In this document: piece after piece, positions 28,860-39,062 of the stretch
Numbering within the stretch: the first letter of the stretch is position 1
Layout of the letters: each line of letters opens with the position of its first letter
Assembly: GCF_029212575.1 (NCBI RefSeq)
Contig: NZ_JARGPK010000054.1
Span: 1 to 64,000 of the forward strand
DNA from: Antarcticimicrobium sp.
GTDB taxonomy: Bacteria; Pseudomonadota; Alphaproteobacteria; Rhodobacterales; Rhodobacteraceae
Length of the DNA: 64,000 nt
Reading direction: 5' to 3'
Position numbers and translations under genes: made by a program
Notes under the pieces: model-generated
What the model was told of the DNA's origin: nothing
Seen by the model: only the letters and a program-made list of their open reading frames with translations
The model's database searches: none

Positions 28860-29822
28860 TCACATCAACATGGTCCAGCCCAGCAGGCAGATGATCGACA
28901 CCGCCACATGGGCACCGGCCACCGCCGTGATGCCCGCCGGGTCGAACGGCGGCGAGACCTCGACCACGTCGCCCCCCTTGATGTTGATCCCGCCCAGGTC
29001 GCGCAGGATCATCGACGCCTGCGCCGAACTCATCCCGCCCCAGACCGGCGTGCCGGTGCCCGGCGCAAAGGCCGGGTCGAGCCCGTCGATATCGAAAGTG
29101 AGGTAAGTGGGATGATCGCCCAGGATGCCCTTGATCTTTGCCGCCACCGCCTGCGGCCCGGTCTCATGCACCTCACGCGCGTCGATGATGTTCACCCCCA
29201 TGGTGTCGTCATTGTGGGTGCGGATGCCCACCTGGACCGAGCGCGCCGGGTCCACCAGCCCCTCCTTCACCGCCTTGTAGAACATGGTGCCGTGGTCGAT
29301 GCGGTCGGGATCGTCATCGGCCCAGGTGTCGGTATGGGCATCGAACTGCAACAGCGACATCGGCCCGTATTTCTCGGCAAAGGCCTTGAGCACCGGGTAA
29401 GTGATGTAGTGATCGCCGCCCAGCGTCACCGGCGCCACGCCCGCCGCCAGGATCTTGGCGATATGCACGGTCAGCGCCGTGGGGAACGCCGGGATATTGG
29501 CATAATCATAGGCCAGGTCGCCATAATCCACGATTGCCAGCTCGCTCAGCGCCCGGAACGGCCAGCCATAGGGCTCGTCATAGGGCTGATAACTCGACGC
29601 CTCGCGAATTCCGCGCGGACCCAGCCGGGTTCCGGGCCGGTTCGACACCGCCAGATCGAAGGGCACCCCGGTCACGGCGATCTGCGCGCCGCTCAGATCC
29701 TTGGTATAGCGCCGCTTGAGAAAGGACACCGCGCCGCCATAGGCAGCCTCCAGGTTGGTGCCGCGCAGGTCCTCGCGGGTGAAGCCTGCGTCGATCTCGT
29801 TTTCCACATCGCTCATGCCCAT
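28860..29822 (-). CDS. speB: agmatinase family ureohydrolase
   Basis: A 320-residue manganese enzyme of the arginase/agmatinase family, which hydrolyses agmatine to putrescine and urea. Metal ligands are visible in LGGDHYIT, FDAHTDTWAD and FDIDGLDPAFAPGTGTP, all in standard order. It follows an M20 amidohydrolase gene by 12 bases and precedes a DUF1499 gene by seven. Related guanidino substrates (for example guanidinobutyrate) are possible alternatives. Confidence 0.88.
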   Translation of the reverse strand: MGMSDVENEIDAGFTREDLRGTNLEAAYGGAVSFLKRRYTKDLSGAQIAVTGVPFDLAVSNRPGTRLGPRGIREASSYQPYDEPYGWPFRALSELAIVDYGDLAYDYANIPAFPTALTVHIAKILAAGVAPVTLGGDHYITYPVLKAFAEKYGPMSLLQFDAHTDTWADDDPDRIDHGTMFYKAVKEGLVDPARSVQVGIRTHNDDTMGVNIIDAREVHETGPQAVAAKIKGILGDHPTYLTFDIDGLDPAFAPGTGTPVWGGMSSAQASMILRDLGGINIKGGDVVEVSPPFDPAGITAVAGAHVAVSIICLLGWTMLM

Positions 29823-29834
29823 GGTGGCCCCTCC

Positions 29835-31004
29835 CTATTTCGCCGCCAGCGGCTGCGCGCGTTCCACCAGCCGGGCAAAGAACGAGGCGCCGACCGGGGC
29901 AATCTCGTCGTTGAAATTGTATTCCGGGTGATGCAACCCGGCGCCCTCGCCCTGGCCGAGGAACAGATAGGCGCCCGGGCGTTTTTGCAGCATATAGGCG
30001 AAATCCTCCGCCCCCATCTCGCGCCCGACCTCGCCCTGAACCTTTGCGGCGCCGACGACTTCCTCGGCCACCTGCACCGCGAAACGGGTTTTCTCGGCAT
30101 CGTTCACCGTCGCCGGATAGCCGACCTCATAGGTCAGCCGCGCCTCTACCTCGAAACTGGCGGCATGGCCGGCCACGATGGCACGCATCCGGTCCCGCAC
30201 CATCTGCTGCACCTTGGGATCGAAGGTGCGCACCGTGCCGTTCAGATAGGCGGTCTCGGGGATCACGTTGTCCACCGTGCCGGTATGGATCTGGGTGACC
30301 GAGACCACCAGATCGTCCAGCGCGTAATGGTTGCGGCTGACAATCGTCTGGAACGCCTGCGCGATGGCCACCGCCGCGACCACCGGATCGCGGGCCTCAT
30401 GCGGCATCGCGCCATGGCCGCCGAGGCCCTTGATATGGATGTGGAACTGATCCACCGCCGCCATCAGCGGCCCCGGCGTGGTGCAAAAGGCGCCGGTCTC
30501 CAACCCCGGCGCATTGTGCAGCGCATAGACCTGCCCGATGTCGAAGCGGTCCAGAATACCCTCTTCGACCATCACGCCGGAACCGCCGCCGGCCTCTTCC
30601 GCCGGCTGGAAGATCAGCGCCACGCGCCCGGCAAAATTCCGCGTCTCCACCAGGTATCTCGCCGCACCCAATAGCATCGTGGTATGCCCGTCATGCCCGC
30701 AGGCGTGCATCTTTCCGGCATGCTCCGAGGCATAGTCCAGCCCGGTCGCCTCCGTGATCGGCAGCGCGTCGAAATCGGCGCGCAGCCCAATGGTCGGCCC
30801 CGCGCCCTGCCCCTCGATGATCGCCACGATGCCGGTCTGCGCGATGCCCTCGTGAATCTCGTCGATGCCGAAATCGCGCAGCCGCGCGGCGATGAACCCG
30901 GCAGTCTGCGGGCAGTCGAACCCCAGTTCCGGGATCCGGTGCAGATGGCGGCGCCAGCCGGTCATCTCTTCGGCGTAGTCGGCAATGCGGTTGACGACAG
31001 GCAT
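29835..31004 (-). CDS. M20 family amidohydrolase
   Basis: A 389-residue metallohydrolase of the hippurate hydrolase/N-acyl-amino-acid amidohydrolase group. Zinc ligands and the catalytic acid appear in HACGHDGHTTMLLG and FQPAEEAGGGSGVMVEEG, and a dimerisation insert lies at about 185-290. The ATG at 31002-31004 is preceded by AAGGAG, so it is preferred over an earlier in-frame ATG. It forms an operon with the agmatinase; together they suggest use of an N-acylated or guanidino nitrogen compound. Confidence 0.87.
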   Translation of the reverse strand: MPVVNRIADYAEEMTGWRRHLHRIPELGFDCPQTAGFIAARLRDFGIDEIHEGIAQTGIVAIIEGQGAGPTIGLRADFDALPITEATGLDYASEHAGKMHACGHDGHTTMLLGAARYLVETRNFAGRVALIFQPAEEAGGGSGVMVEEGILDRFDIGQVYALHNAPGLETGAFCTTPGPLMAAVDQFHIHIKGLGGHGAMPHEARDPVVAAVAIAQAFQTIVSRNHYALDDLVVSVTQIHTGTVDNVIPETAYLNGTVRTFDPKVQQMVRDRMRAIVAGHAASFEVEARLTYEVGYPATVNDAEKTRFAVQVAEEVVGAAKVQGEVGREMGAEDFAYMLQKRPGAYLFLGQGEGAGLHHPEYNFNDEIAPVGASFFARLVERAQPLAAK

Positions 31005-31068
31005 GGGGTGGACTCCTTGGACCTCATCCGGAATTGATGCATCTGACACCGGAAAAGGAGGCTCCGCA

Positions 31069-31890
31069 ATGCCCGAACACGACCTTGTTCACGACCCGGA
31101 GGCGGGAATTGAGCGGCTCTTGGAGATCATGCGACGGCTGCGCGACCGCGACACCGGATGCCCCTGGGACATCGAGCAGGATTTCGACACCATCGCCCCC
31201 TATACCATCGAGGAGGCCTATGAGGTTGCCGACGCCATCGAGCGCCGCGCCTGGGACGAGCTGAAGGGCGAGCTGGGCGATCTGCTGTTCCAGTCGGTGT
31301 TCCACGCGCAGATGGCGCAGGAGGCCGGGCATTTCACCTTTCAGGACGTGGTGCGCACCATGTCCGACAAGATGGTCGCGCGCCATCCGCATGTCTTCGG
31401 CAATGAGACCCGCGACAAGAGCGCCGAACAACAAACCCGCGACTGGGAGGCGATCAAGGCCGCCGAACGGGCCGAAAAGGCGCAGCGCGGCGCGCTGGAG
31501 GGGGTGGCGGGCAACCTCCCCGCGCTGCTGCGCGCCTACAAGCTGCAGCAGCGTGCCGCGCGGGTCGGCTTCGACTGGCCCGACACCGGCGACGTGATCG
31601 CCAAGATCGCCGAAGAGGCCAATGAACTGGTCGAGGCCCGCGACAGCCTCGGCCCCGACGAGATCGAGGAGGAATACGGCGATCTGCTCTTCGTCATGGC
31701 CAACCTCGGCCGCCACCTCGGGGTGGAACCCGAAGCCGCCCTGCGCCGCGCCAACGCCAAGTTCACCCGCCGCTTCACCGCCGTCGAGGCCGCACTCGCC
31801 GAGGCCGGCAAGCGCCCCGAGGACAGCGACCTTGCGGAAATGGACGCGCTCTGGGACGCGGTGAAGGCGCGGGAGAAGGAACACAGGTAG
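31069..31890 (+). CDS. mazG: nucleoside triphosphate pyrophosphohydrolase MazG
   Basis: A 273-residue protein with two MazG domains, as in the E. coli housekeeping enzyme. The metal-binding signatures are EEAYEVADAIE in the N-terminal domain and EEANELVEARD with EEYGDLLF in the C-terminal one. It hydrolyses (d)NTPs to monophosphates and pyrophosphate and helps clear non-canonical nucleotides and ppGpp. AAAAGGAGG is placed well before the ATG at 31069. It is divergent from the amidohydrolase operon. Confidence 0.94.
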   Translation: MPEHDLVHDPEAGIERLLEIMRRLRDRDTGCPWDIEQDFDTIAPYTIEEAYEVADAIERRAWDELKGELGDLLFQSVFHAQMAQEAGHFTFQDVVRTMSDKMVARHPHVFGNETRDKSAEQQTRDWEAIKAAERAEKAQRGALEGVAGNLPALLRAYKLQQRAARVGFDWPDTGDVIAKIAEEANELVEARDSLGPDEIEEEYGDLLFVMANLGRHLGVEPEAALRRANAKFTRRFTAVEAALAEAGKRPEDSDLAEMDALWDAVKAREKEHR

Positions 31891-31960
31891 ACGCGCGCGC
31901 CCCGCTGGACATCGCCGCGCGCCCCTGCAACTGTCGCGCCGCAAAAGACAGAGGCCACCC

Positions 31961-32902
31961 ATGACCGCGCGAAAGATCATCATCGACACCGACCCCGGAC
32001 AGGACGACGCTGTCGCCATCCTGTTGGCGCTGGCCAGCCCCGAGGAGGTCGAGGTGCTGGGCATCACTGCCGTGGCCGGCAACGTGCCGCTGCCGCTGAC
32101 CGCCAGGAACGCCCGCATCGTCTGCGAACTGGCCGGGCGCCCCGAGATCCCGGTGCACGCCGGTTGCGACACCCCGCTGGCGCGCCCGCTGGTCACCGCC
32201 GAACATGTGCACGGCAAGACCGGGCTCGACGGCCCCACCCTGCCCGATCCCGAAACCGACCTGGCCCCCGGCCACGCGGTCGACTTCATCATCGACACCC
32301 TGCGCGCGCATCCCCCCGGCACCGTCACCCTCTGCCCGCTGGGCCCGCTGACCAATATCGCCACCGCCTTTCGCGACGCCCCCGACATCATCCCCCGCGT
32401 CCGGGAAATCGTCCTGATGGGCGGCGCCTATTTCGAGGTCGGCAACATCACCCCGGCGGCCGAGTTCAACATCTACGTCGATCCCGAGGCCGCCGACATC
32501 GTGTTCCGCGCCGGCGCGCCGCTCACCGTGATGCCGCTGGATGTGACCCACAAGGCGCTGGTCACCCGGCCGCGCAACGACGCCTTCCGCGCGCTGGGCA
32601 CGCCGGTCGGCATCGCGGTGGCCGAGATGACCGATTTCTTCGAGCGTTTCGACAAGGAGAAATACGGCAGTCTCGGCGCACCGCTGCACGATCCCTGCGT
32701 CACCGCCTGGCTGATCCGGCCCGACCTGTTCAAAGGCCGCCACATCAACGTGGAGATCGAGACCACATCCGCCCTCACCCTCGGCATGACCGTGGCCGAC
32801 TGGTGGCGCGTGACCGAGCGCGCGCCCAATGCCACCTTCATGGGTGACGTGGACGCCGACGGTTTCTTTGCCCTGCTGACGGAAAGGCTGGCGCGGCTGT
32901 GA
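31961..32902 (+). CDS. inosine/uridine-preferring nucleoside hydrolase
   Basis: A 313-residue enzyme that cleaves the N-glycosidic bond of ribonucleosides in nucleoside salvage. The calcium-binding signature IIIDTDPGQDDA is at the N-terminus, and further ligands and substrate residues are in VLMGGAYFEVGNITPAAEFN and APLHDPCVTAW. The stop overlaps the GTG start of the next gene. Base specificity cannot be decided from sequence. Confidence 0.93.
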   Translation: MTARKIIIDTDPGQDDAVAILLALASPEEVEVLGITAVAGNVPLPLTARNARIVCELAGRPEIPVHAGCDTPLARPLVTAEHVHGKTGLDGPTLPDPETDLAPGHAVDFIIDTLRAHPPGTVTLCPLGPLTNIATAFRDAPDIIPRVREIVLMGGAYFEVGNITPAAEFNIYVDPEAADIVFRAGAPLTVMPLDVTHKALVTRPRNDAFRALGTPVGIAVAEMTDFFERFDKEKYGSLGAPLHDPCVTAWLIRPDLFKGRHINVEIETTSALTLGMTVADWWRVTERAPNATFMGDVDADGFFALLTERLARL

Positions 32903-33339
32903 CCGCGCTGCATCTTGCCCGGCCCGAGGATCTCGACCGGCTGTTGCCGCTCGCCGCCGCCTGTCACGGCGAACTGGGCATCGCGCGCGACGACGACAGC
33001 CGCCGCGCCGGGCTGGCGCCGCTGCTCGACGGGGTGCCGCAGGGGGCGGTCTACCTGATCGGACCGGCCCGCGCGCCGCTGGGCTACGCCGTGCTGAGCT
33101 TCGGCTGGTCGCTCGCCGAGGCCGGGATCGAGGCGCGGCTGGACGAATTGTTCATCCGCCCCGCGGTGCGCCGCCGCGGCATCGCGACCGAGGTGCTGGC
33201 CGCCCTGCCCCGCGCGCTGGGCGAGGCCGGGGTAAGGGCGCTCACCCTGCGGCTCGCCCCCGATGCGCCGTCCCGCCCCCTGTTCGAACGCGCCCGGTTC
33301 CAGCCGGTCGCGGCGGAGCTGCTGGTCAAACCGCTCTGA
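32899..33339 (+). CDS. GNAT family N-acetyltransferase
   Basis: A 146-residue single-domain acetyltransferase. The acetyl-CoA binding motif is VRRRGIATEVLAAL, preceded by LDELFIRPA. It starts at a GTG inside the nucleoside hydrolase stop (GTGA), so the two are coupled. The acceptor is unknown. Confidence 0.85.
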   Translation: MTALHLARPEDLDRLLPLAAACHGELGIARDDDSRRAGLAPLLDGVPQGAVYLIGPARAPLGYAVLSFGWSLAEAGIEARLDELFIRPAVRRRGIATEVLAALPRALGEAGVRALTLRLAPDAPSRPLFERARFQPVAAELLVKPL

Positions 33340-33378
33340 GCGCGAACGCCGCCCCCCTTCAAAACCCCCAACGCAAAA

Positions 33379-33404
33379 CCCCCGCCACCTTGCGGAAGCG
33401 GGGG
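33379..33404 (-). terminator. intrinsic terminator of eno
   Basis: CCCCCGC (33379-33385) pairs with GCGGGGG (33398-33404). On the minus strand the stem is followed by TTTTG, so it terminates eno; it may also stop transcription from the GNAT gene. Confidence 0.8.
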
Positions 33405-33430
33405 CAAAACCCTGCGATCGGAAAAGGCGA

Positions 33431-34774
<1,344 letters not shown>

Positions 34775-35662
34775 TCAGGCCGCAGGGCGATGTTTGCGCT
34801 CGCGCCAGACCGCCCGTTCACGCAGCACCGTGTAGATGCCCGAGCCCACGATCACCGCCGCGCCCAGCAGGGTCAGCGCGTCGGGCCGCTCGCTGAACAC
34901 GAAGAATCCCACCACCAGCGCGAACAGCAGGCGAAAATAGCGGAACGGCGTGACAATGGACACCTCGCCGATCCGCATTGCGCCGACGATGGCGTAATAG
35001 GACAGCGTCCCCAGCACCACCGCCCCGGCCATCATCGACCACAGGTAGCCATCCGGCAGCACCGGCGCGCGCGGGCTGACCAGCGACAGCACCGCCGCCG
35101 CCGGGATCAGGGTGAGAAAGGCCAGGAAACTCAACTGGTACGAGGACACGCCGCGATCCACCCGCCGGGTCGACAGGTCGCGGATCGCCAGCCCGATCAC
35201 CCCCTGCACCGCGAAGAGCGCATTGATGTCGAACCCCTCCAGCCCCGGCCGGATCACCAGCAGCACGCCCGCGAACCCCGCCAGGATCGCGCTCCAGCGC
35301 CGCCAACCCACCGGCTCGCCCAGAAACAGCGCCGCCCCCAGCGTCACCGCCAGCGGCGTCGCCTGCAACACCGCCGAGGCCGAGGAGATCGGCGTCAGCG
35401 CGATCGCGGTGACGAACCCCACCGTGCCGATCAACTCGCCAATATTGCGCAACAACACCGCCCGGCTCAGGAACGCCCGGGTGAACAGCCGCTGCCCCCG
35501 CAGCACCGTCAGCACACCGAACACCAGTGCCCCCCCGGTGCCGAGTGCGGCGATGATCTGCCAGGTCGGCAAGGCCCCCGCCATCAGCTTGACGAACATG
35601 TCCTCGGCGGCAAAGCCGAGCATGGCCAGCGTCATCAGGGCGGGGCCGCGCAGATTGTCCAT
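34775..35662 (-). CDS. EamA family (DMT) transporter
   Basis: A 295-residue inner-membrane protein with ten predicted helices in two EamA repeats. LMTLAMLGFAAEDMFVKLMAG opens the first and FAVQGVIGLAIRDLSTRRV the second. The start is the ATG at 35660-35662. It is divergent from the AbrB-type gene. It is the first of three EamA proteins in the window; substrate unknown. Confidence 0.88.
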   Translation of the reverse strand: MDNLRGPALMTLAMLGFAAEDMFVKLMAGALPTWQIIAALGTGGALVFGVLTVLRGQRLFTRAFLSRAVLLRNIGELIGTVGFVTAIALTPISSASAVLQATPLAVTLGAALFLGEPVGWRRWSAILAGFAGVLLVIRPGLEGFDINALFAVQGVIGLAIRDLSTRRVDRGVSSYQLSFLAFLTLIPAAAVLSLVSPRAPVLPDGYLWSMMAGAVVLGTLSYYAIVGAMRIGEVSIVTPFRYFRLLFALVVGFFVFSERPDALTLLGAAVIVGSGIYTVLRERAVWRERKHRPAA

Positions 35663-35788
35663 CTCGGAGTATCCCGGAAAACTCGGTCGTTGAATCCGCA
35701 ATGGCCGGATTCTCCGGTGGCCGCAAGCCCCTCGCAAACCCGGTTTTGCCAGATTGTTGGCGTCCCGGCCCGATGCTATGGATCTTGC

Positions 35789-36844
35789 ATGCCGACCACC
35801 CCGCTTGCCTCGTCGATCTGGATCAACGCGCGCACCATCGCCCTGGGCGCGCTGGGCGCCGCCCTTGCCTGGGCCCTGACAATGCCCGCCGCGCTGCTGG
35901 TCGGGCCGGCGCTGGCGATCACGCTCGCCGGGGTCTCCGGGCTGCGTTGCGCCATCGCCGCGCCGCTGATGCAGGTCTGCTTCGTCATTCTCGGCATGGG
36001 CGTCGGCGCCGGCTTCACCGAACAGGCCGGTGGCGCGGTGCTGCACTGGCCACTGGCCTTCGCCGCGCTGGGGCTGGCGCTGCCCGCCACCATGGGGATC
36101 TGCCGGGTGCTTCTCGAACGCGGCTTCGGCTTTGACCGCCGCAGCGCGGTATTGGCCGCAGCACCTGGCCACCTGAGCTTTGTTCTGGCCGCCGCCGCCG
36201 ACAGCGGCAGCGATCTGGCCCGGATCGCCGTGGTCCAGTCGATCCGGCTCCTCGCGCTGACCCTGATCGTACCCTTCGCGGCACTGGCGATGGGATACCG
36301 GATGGGGGCCAGCGTGGTCCTGGCCGGCGCACCGATACATCCCGTGCATCTGATCGCGCTTGCCCTGATCGGCGTGGCACTGGGGCTGGTGTTCCGCCGG
36401 ATGCGCCTGCCGGCGCCGATCCTGCTGGGGCCGATGCTGGCCTCGACGCTGGGCCATGTCACCGGGCTCACGCCCGGCACCCTGCCAACCTGGCTGATGA
36501 CGCCCGCCTTTCTGGTGATGGGCACGATGATCGGCACAAGGTTCTCGGGCATGGCCCCGGGCCAGGTGCGCGCGGCGCTGCTGGCCGGTCTCGCCGTCAC
36601 CCTGACCGGGGCCGGCATCGCCGCGCTGGCGGCGGTGCCGGTGGCGCTGGCGCTGGGCATCCCGCAGGCCCATGTGCTCGCCGGGTTCGCGCCGGGCGGG
36701 CTCGAGACGATGATCGCGCTGGCCGCCGTCCTCGGCGCCAGCCCCGGTTTCGTCGCCGCCTGTCACATCATCCGTCTGCTGATCCTGAGCGTCCTGATCC
36801 CGATCGCCCTGCACCGGGCCGAGCGGCAGGCGCGCGCCGCCTGA
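35789..36844 (+). CDS. AbrB family membrane protein
   Basis: A 351-residue membrane protein with two homologous halves. Each contains the AbrB-duplication pattern of glycine-rich helices (VCFVILGMGVGAGF and AFLVMGTMIGTRFSG). Conserved GHLSFVLAAAADSGSDLARIAVVQSIRLL precedes the middle, with HIIRLLILSVLIP at the end. The family is named after an E. coli regulator locus, but the proteins are probably transporters. The start at 35789 is the first ATG with family similarity. Confidence 0.85.
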   Translation: MPTTPLASSIWINARTIALGALGAALAWALTMPAALLVGPALAITLAGVSGLRCAIAAPLMQVCFVILGMGVGAGFTEQAGGAVLHWPLAFAALGLALPATMGICRVLLERGFGFDRRSAVLAAAPGHLSFVLAAAADSGSDLARIAVVQSIRLLALTLIVPFAALAMGYRMGASVVLAGAPIHPVHLIALALIGVALGLVFRRMRLPAPILLGPMLASTLGHVTGLTPGTLPTWLMTPAFLVMGTMIGTRFSGMAPGQVRAALLAGLAVTLTGAGIAALAAVPVALALGIPQAHVLAGFAPGGLETMIALAAVLGASPGFVAACHIIRLLILSVLIPIALHRAERQARAA

Positions 36845-36855
36845 GGCGACCGGCG

Positions 36856-37278
36856 CTATTTCTTCCGCGGCACCCCGTAAAGCTCCAGCTTGTGCCCGCG
36901 CAGCTCATAACCCAGCCGCTCGGCGATCTTCTCCTGCAGCGCCTCGATATCGGGATCGCAGAACTCGATCACCTCACCCGAGTTCATGTCGAACAGGTGG
37001 TCGTGATGGTCGCGCTCGGCATCCTCGTAGCGCGCGCGCCCGTCGCCGAACTCCAGCCGGTCGAGGATTCCCGCCTCCTCGAACAGCTTGACGGTGCGAT
37101 AGACCGTGGCGATCGAGATGCCCGGATCGATCGCGCTGGCCCGCGCGTGCAACTCCTCGGCATCCGGATGATCGCCGCTCTCCTGCAGTACCGTTGCGAT
37201 GGTGCGGCGCTGGCCGGTCATGCGCAGCCCCTTGGCCTCGCAGCGTTCCATGATGGTGTCGGTCATCGGCGATCCCAT
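36856..37278 (-). CDS. Fur family transcriptional regulator (Fur/Mur type)
   Basis: A 140-residue metal-sensing repressor. A winged helix covers about residues 10-85 (ISIATVYRTVKLFEEAGIL is the recognition region), followed by the metal-binding dimerisation domain with ERDHHDHLFDMNSGEVIEF. The structural-zinc CxxC pairs of enterobacterial Fur are absent. In Rhodobacteraceae, Fur homologues of this type often answer to manganese (Mur). An ATG at 37266 is an alternative start. It is monocistronic, and divergent from the helicase gene. Confidence 0.9.
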   Translation of the reverse strand: MGSPMTDTIMERCEAKGLRMTGQRRTIATVLQESGDHPDAEELHARASAIDPGISIATVYRTVKLFEEAGILDRLEFGDGRARYEDAERDHHDHLFDMNSGEVIEFCDPDIEALQEKIAERLGYELRGHKLELYGVPRKK

Positions 37279-37635
37279 TCTTCTCTGGCCCCCGGGTTTA
37301 GCGTGTGTTTCTGCGCGCTGCCACAGGGTTTTCCGTCACAGGTCGGCACGCAACGGTTGACATCGGGGCCGTCGGGGGCCATGTGCCCCCTATTGGCGTC
37401 GTCTCCTGCCGCGTGAGCAGACCAGACCAAGAGCGATGATACCCGCCCGGCCCGCAAGGGGCCCGACAGACCGGGACGCGCCAGTGAGTTCCCAAGATCA
37501 CGCGTGGGGCCAATGCGCCGATGCGTCCCGTCGCGGCATCCTGCCGCCGGGTCTGAGCATCTTGCGCCCCAACCGCCGCGCGAGATGCGGCAGAACGCCC
37601 GGCCTGCGACCGTCGCAGGTCCGAAAGGATACGAC
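37279..37635 (+). other. long non-coding leader between the Fur-family gene and the helicase
   Basis: About 360 bases without a convincing gene. TTGACA stands at 37357 but no good -10 follows. GGGGGC/GCCCCC (37374-37390) forms a short hairpin, and CCTGCGA/TCGCAGG (37603-37619) a perfect seven-base stem ending eight bases before the AAGGA of the helicase. It probably holds both divergent promoters and a structured helicase leader; the last part stays open in frame with the helicase but lacks similarity. Confidence 0.45.
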
Positions 37636-38940
37636 TTGAACCAATTCGAAATGATGGGGCTTCCGGCCTCGCTCGTGACCCGCCTGACCGAGATGGGCTT
37701 TACCGAGCCGACCCCGATCCAGAGCCGCGCGATCCCCCATGCGCTGGACGGCCGCGACGTGATGGGCCTGGCCCAGACCGGCACCGGCAAGACCGCCGCC
37801 TTTGGCCTGCCGCTGGTCACCCGCATGCTGGAGATCGGCCGCAAGCCCGACCGCTACACCGTGCGCGGCCTGGTGCTCGCCCCCACCCGCGAACTGGCCA
37901 ACCAGATCAGCCAGACCCTGCGTGCGCTGACCGAGGGCACCCACCTCAAGATCGGCTTCGTGGTCGGCGGCCAGTCGATCAACGCCCAGATGAAACGGCT
38001 CGAACGCGGCACCGACCTGCTGGTCGCCACCCCCGGCCGCCTGCTCGACCTGCTCGACCGCAACGCGCTGACGCTCGAGGAATGTTCCTTCCTCGTGCTG
38101 GACGAGGCCGACCAGATGCTCGACCTGGGCTTCATCCACGCCCTGCGCAAGATCGCCGCCCTGCTGCCCGAAAAGCGCCAGACCATGCTGTTCTCGGCCA
38201 CCATGCCGAAACAGATGAACGAGATTGCCAACAGCTACCTGCAGAACCCGATGCGGGTCGAGGTCAGCCCCCCGGGCAAGGCCGCCGACAAGATCACCCA
38301 ATCGGTGCACTTCATCGCCAAGGCGGAAAAGACCGCCCTGCTCAAGGAACTGCTGGATACCCACCGCGACGAACGCGCGCTGGTCTTCGGCCGCACCAAG
38401 CACGGCTCGGAAAAGCTGATGAAATCGCTGGAAAAGGCCGGGTTCTCCACCGCCTCGATTCACGGCAACAAGAGCCAGGGTCAACGCGACCGCGCCATCG
38501 CCGCCTTCAAGGCCGGCGAGATCAAGGTGCTGGTGGCCACCGACGTGGCCGCGCGCGGGCTCGACATCCCCGACGTCAAGCATGTCTACAACTACGATCT
38601 GCCCAACGTGCCGGACTCCTATGTCCACCGCATCGGCCGCACCGCGCGAGCGGGCAAGGACGGAGCCGCCATCGCCTTCTGCGCCCCTGACGAGATGGGC
38701 GAGTTCAAGGCGATTCAAAAGGTCATGGGGCTCTCGATCCCGGTCGCCTCGGGCCGCCCGTGGGCGGCCGTCGATGCCCCCGCCAAACCCTCCGGCGGCA
38801 ATCGTCGTCGCGGTGGCGGCGGTGGCGGTGGTTACGGTGGCGGCCATGGCGGCGGCGGCAAGCCGGGCGGCGGCCAACGCCGGCGCCGGGGCCCTTCCGG
38901 TGGCGGTGGCGGCCAGAACCGTGGCCGGCAGGCGGCCTGA
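37636..38940 (+). CDS. DEAD-box ATP-dependent RNA helicase, RhlE type
   Basis: A 434-residue helicase. Motifs in order: Q motif with TPIQSRAIPHAL, I AQTGTGKT, Ia PTRELANQI, II LDEADQMLDLGF, III SAT, and HRIGRTARAG (VI). The C-terminus is a Gly/Arg-rich RNA-binding tail from about residue 385. I start at TTG 37636 because AAGGA lies six bases upstream and the resulting MNQFEMMGLPASLV fits the family; ATG at 37651 is the alternative. Likely roles are cold adaptation, ribosome assembly and RNA turnover. A strong terminator follows. Confidence 0.92.
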   Translation: MNQFEMMGLPASLVTRLTEMGFTEPTPIQSRAIPHALDGRDVMGLAQTGTGKTAAFGLPLVTRMLEIGRKPDRYTVRGLVLAPTRELANQISQTLRALTEGTHLKIGFVVGGQSINAQMKRLERGTDLLVATPGRLLDLLDRNALTLEECSFLVLDEADQMLDLGFIHALRKIAALLPEKRQTMLFSATMPKQMNEIANSYLQNPMRVEVSPPGKAADKITQSVHFIAKAEKTALLKELLDTHRDERALVFGRTKHGSEKLMKSLEKAGFSTASIHGNKSQGQRDRAIAAFKAGEIKVLVATDVAARGLDIPDVKHVYNYDLPNVPDSYVHRIGRTARAGKDGAAIAFCAPDEMGEFKAIQKVMGLSIPVASGRPWAAVDAPAKPSGGNRRRGGGGGGGYGGGHGGGGKPGGGQRRRRGPSGGGGGQNRGRQAA

Positions 38941-38962
38941 TTACATCACCAGGACCATCGGA

Positions 38963-38991
38963 AAGGCCCCCGCGCGGGGGCCTTTTCTTTT
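38963..38991 (+). terminator. strong intrinsic terminator of the helicase gene
   Basis: AAGGCCCCCGC and GCGGGGGCCTT form a perfect GC-rich stem, followed by TTTTCTTTT. Confidence 0.93.
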
Positions 38992-39062
38992 GCGCCCTCC
39001 CCAGTCACCCCGGGCTTGACCCGAGACCTCCCGACGCGCCTCCAGAGCCCGAACGCCCCGCC

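Noticed and set aside
37357-37390. TTGACA with downstream sequence as the helicase promoter.
   Set aside because: No acceptable -10 at 16-18 bases; the GC hairpin 37374-37390 occupies that place. Left as undecided.
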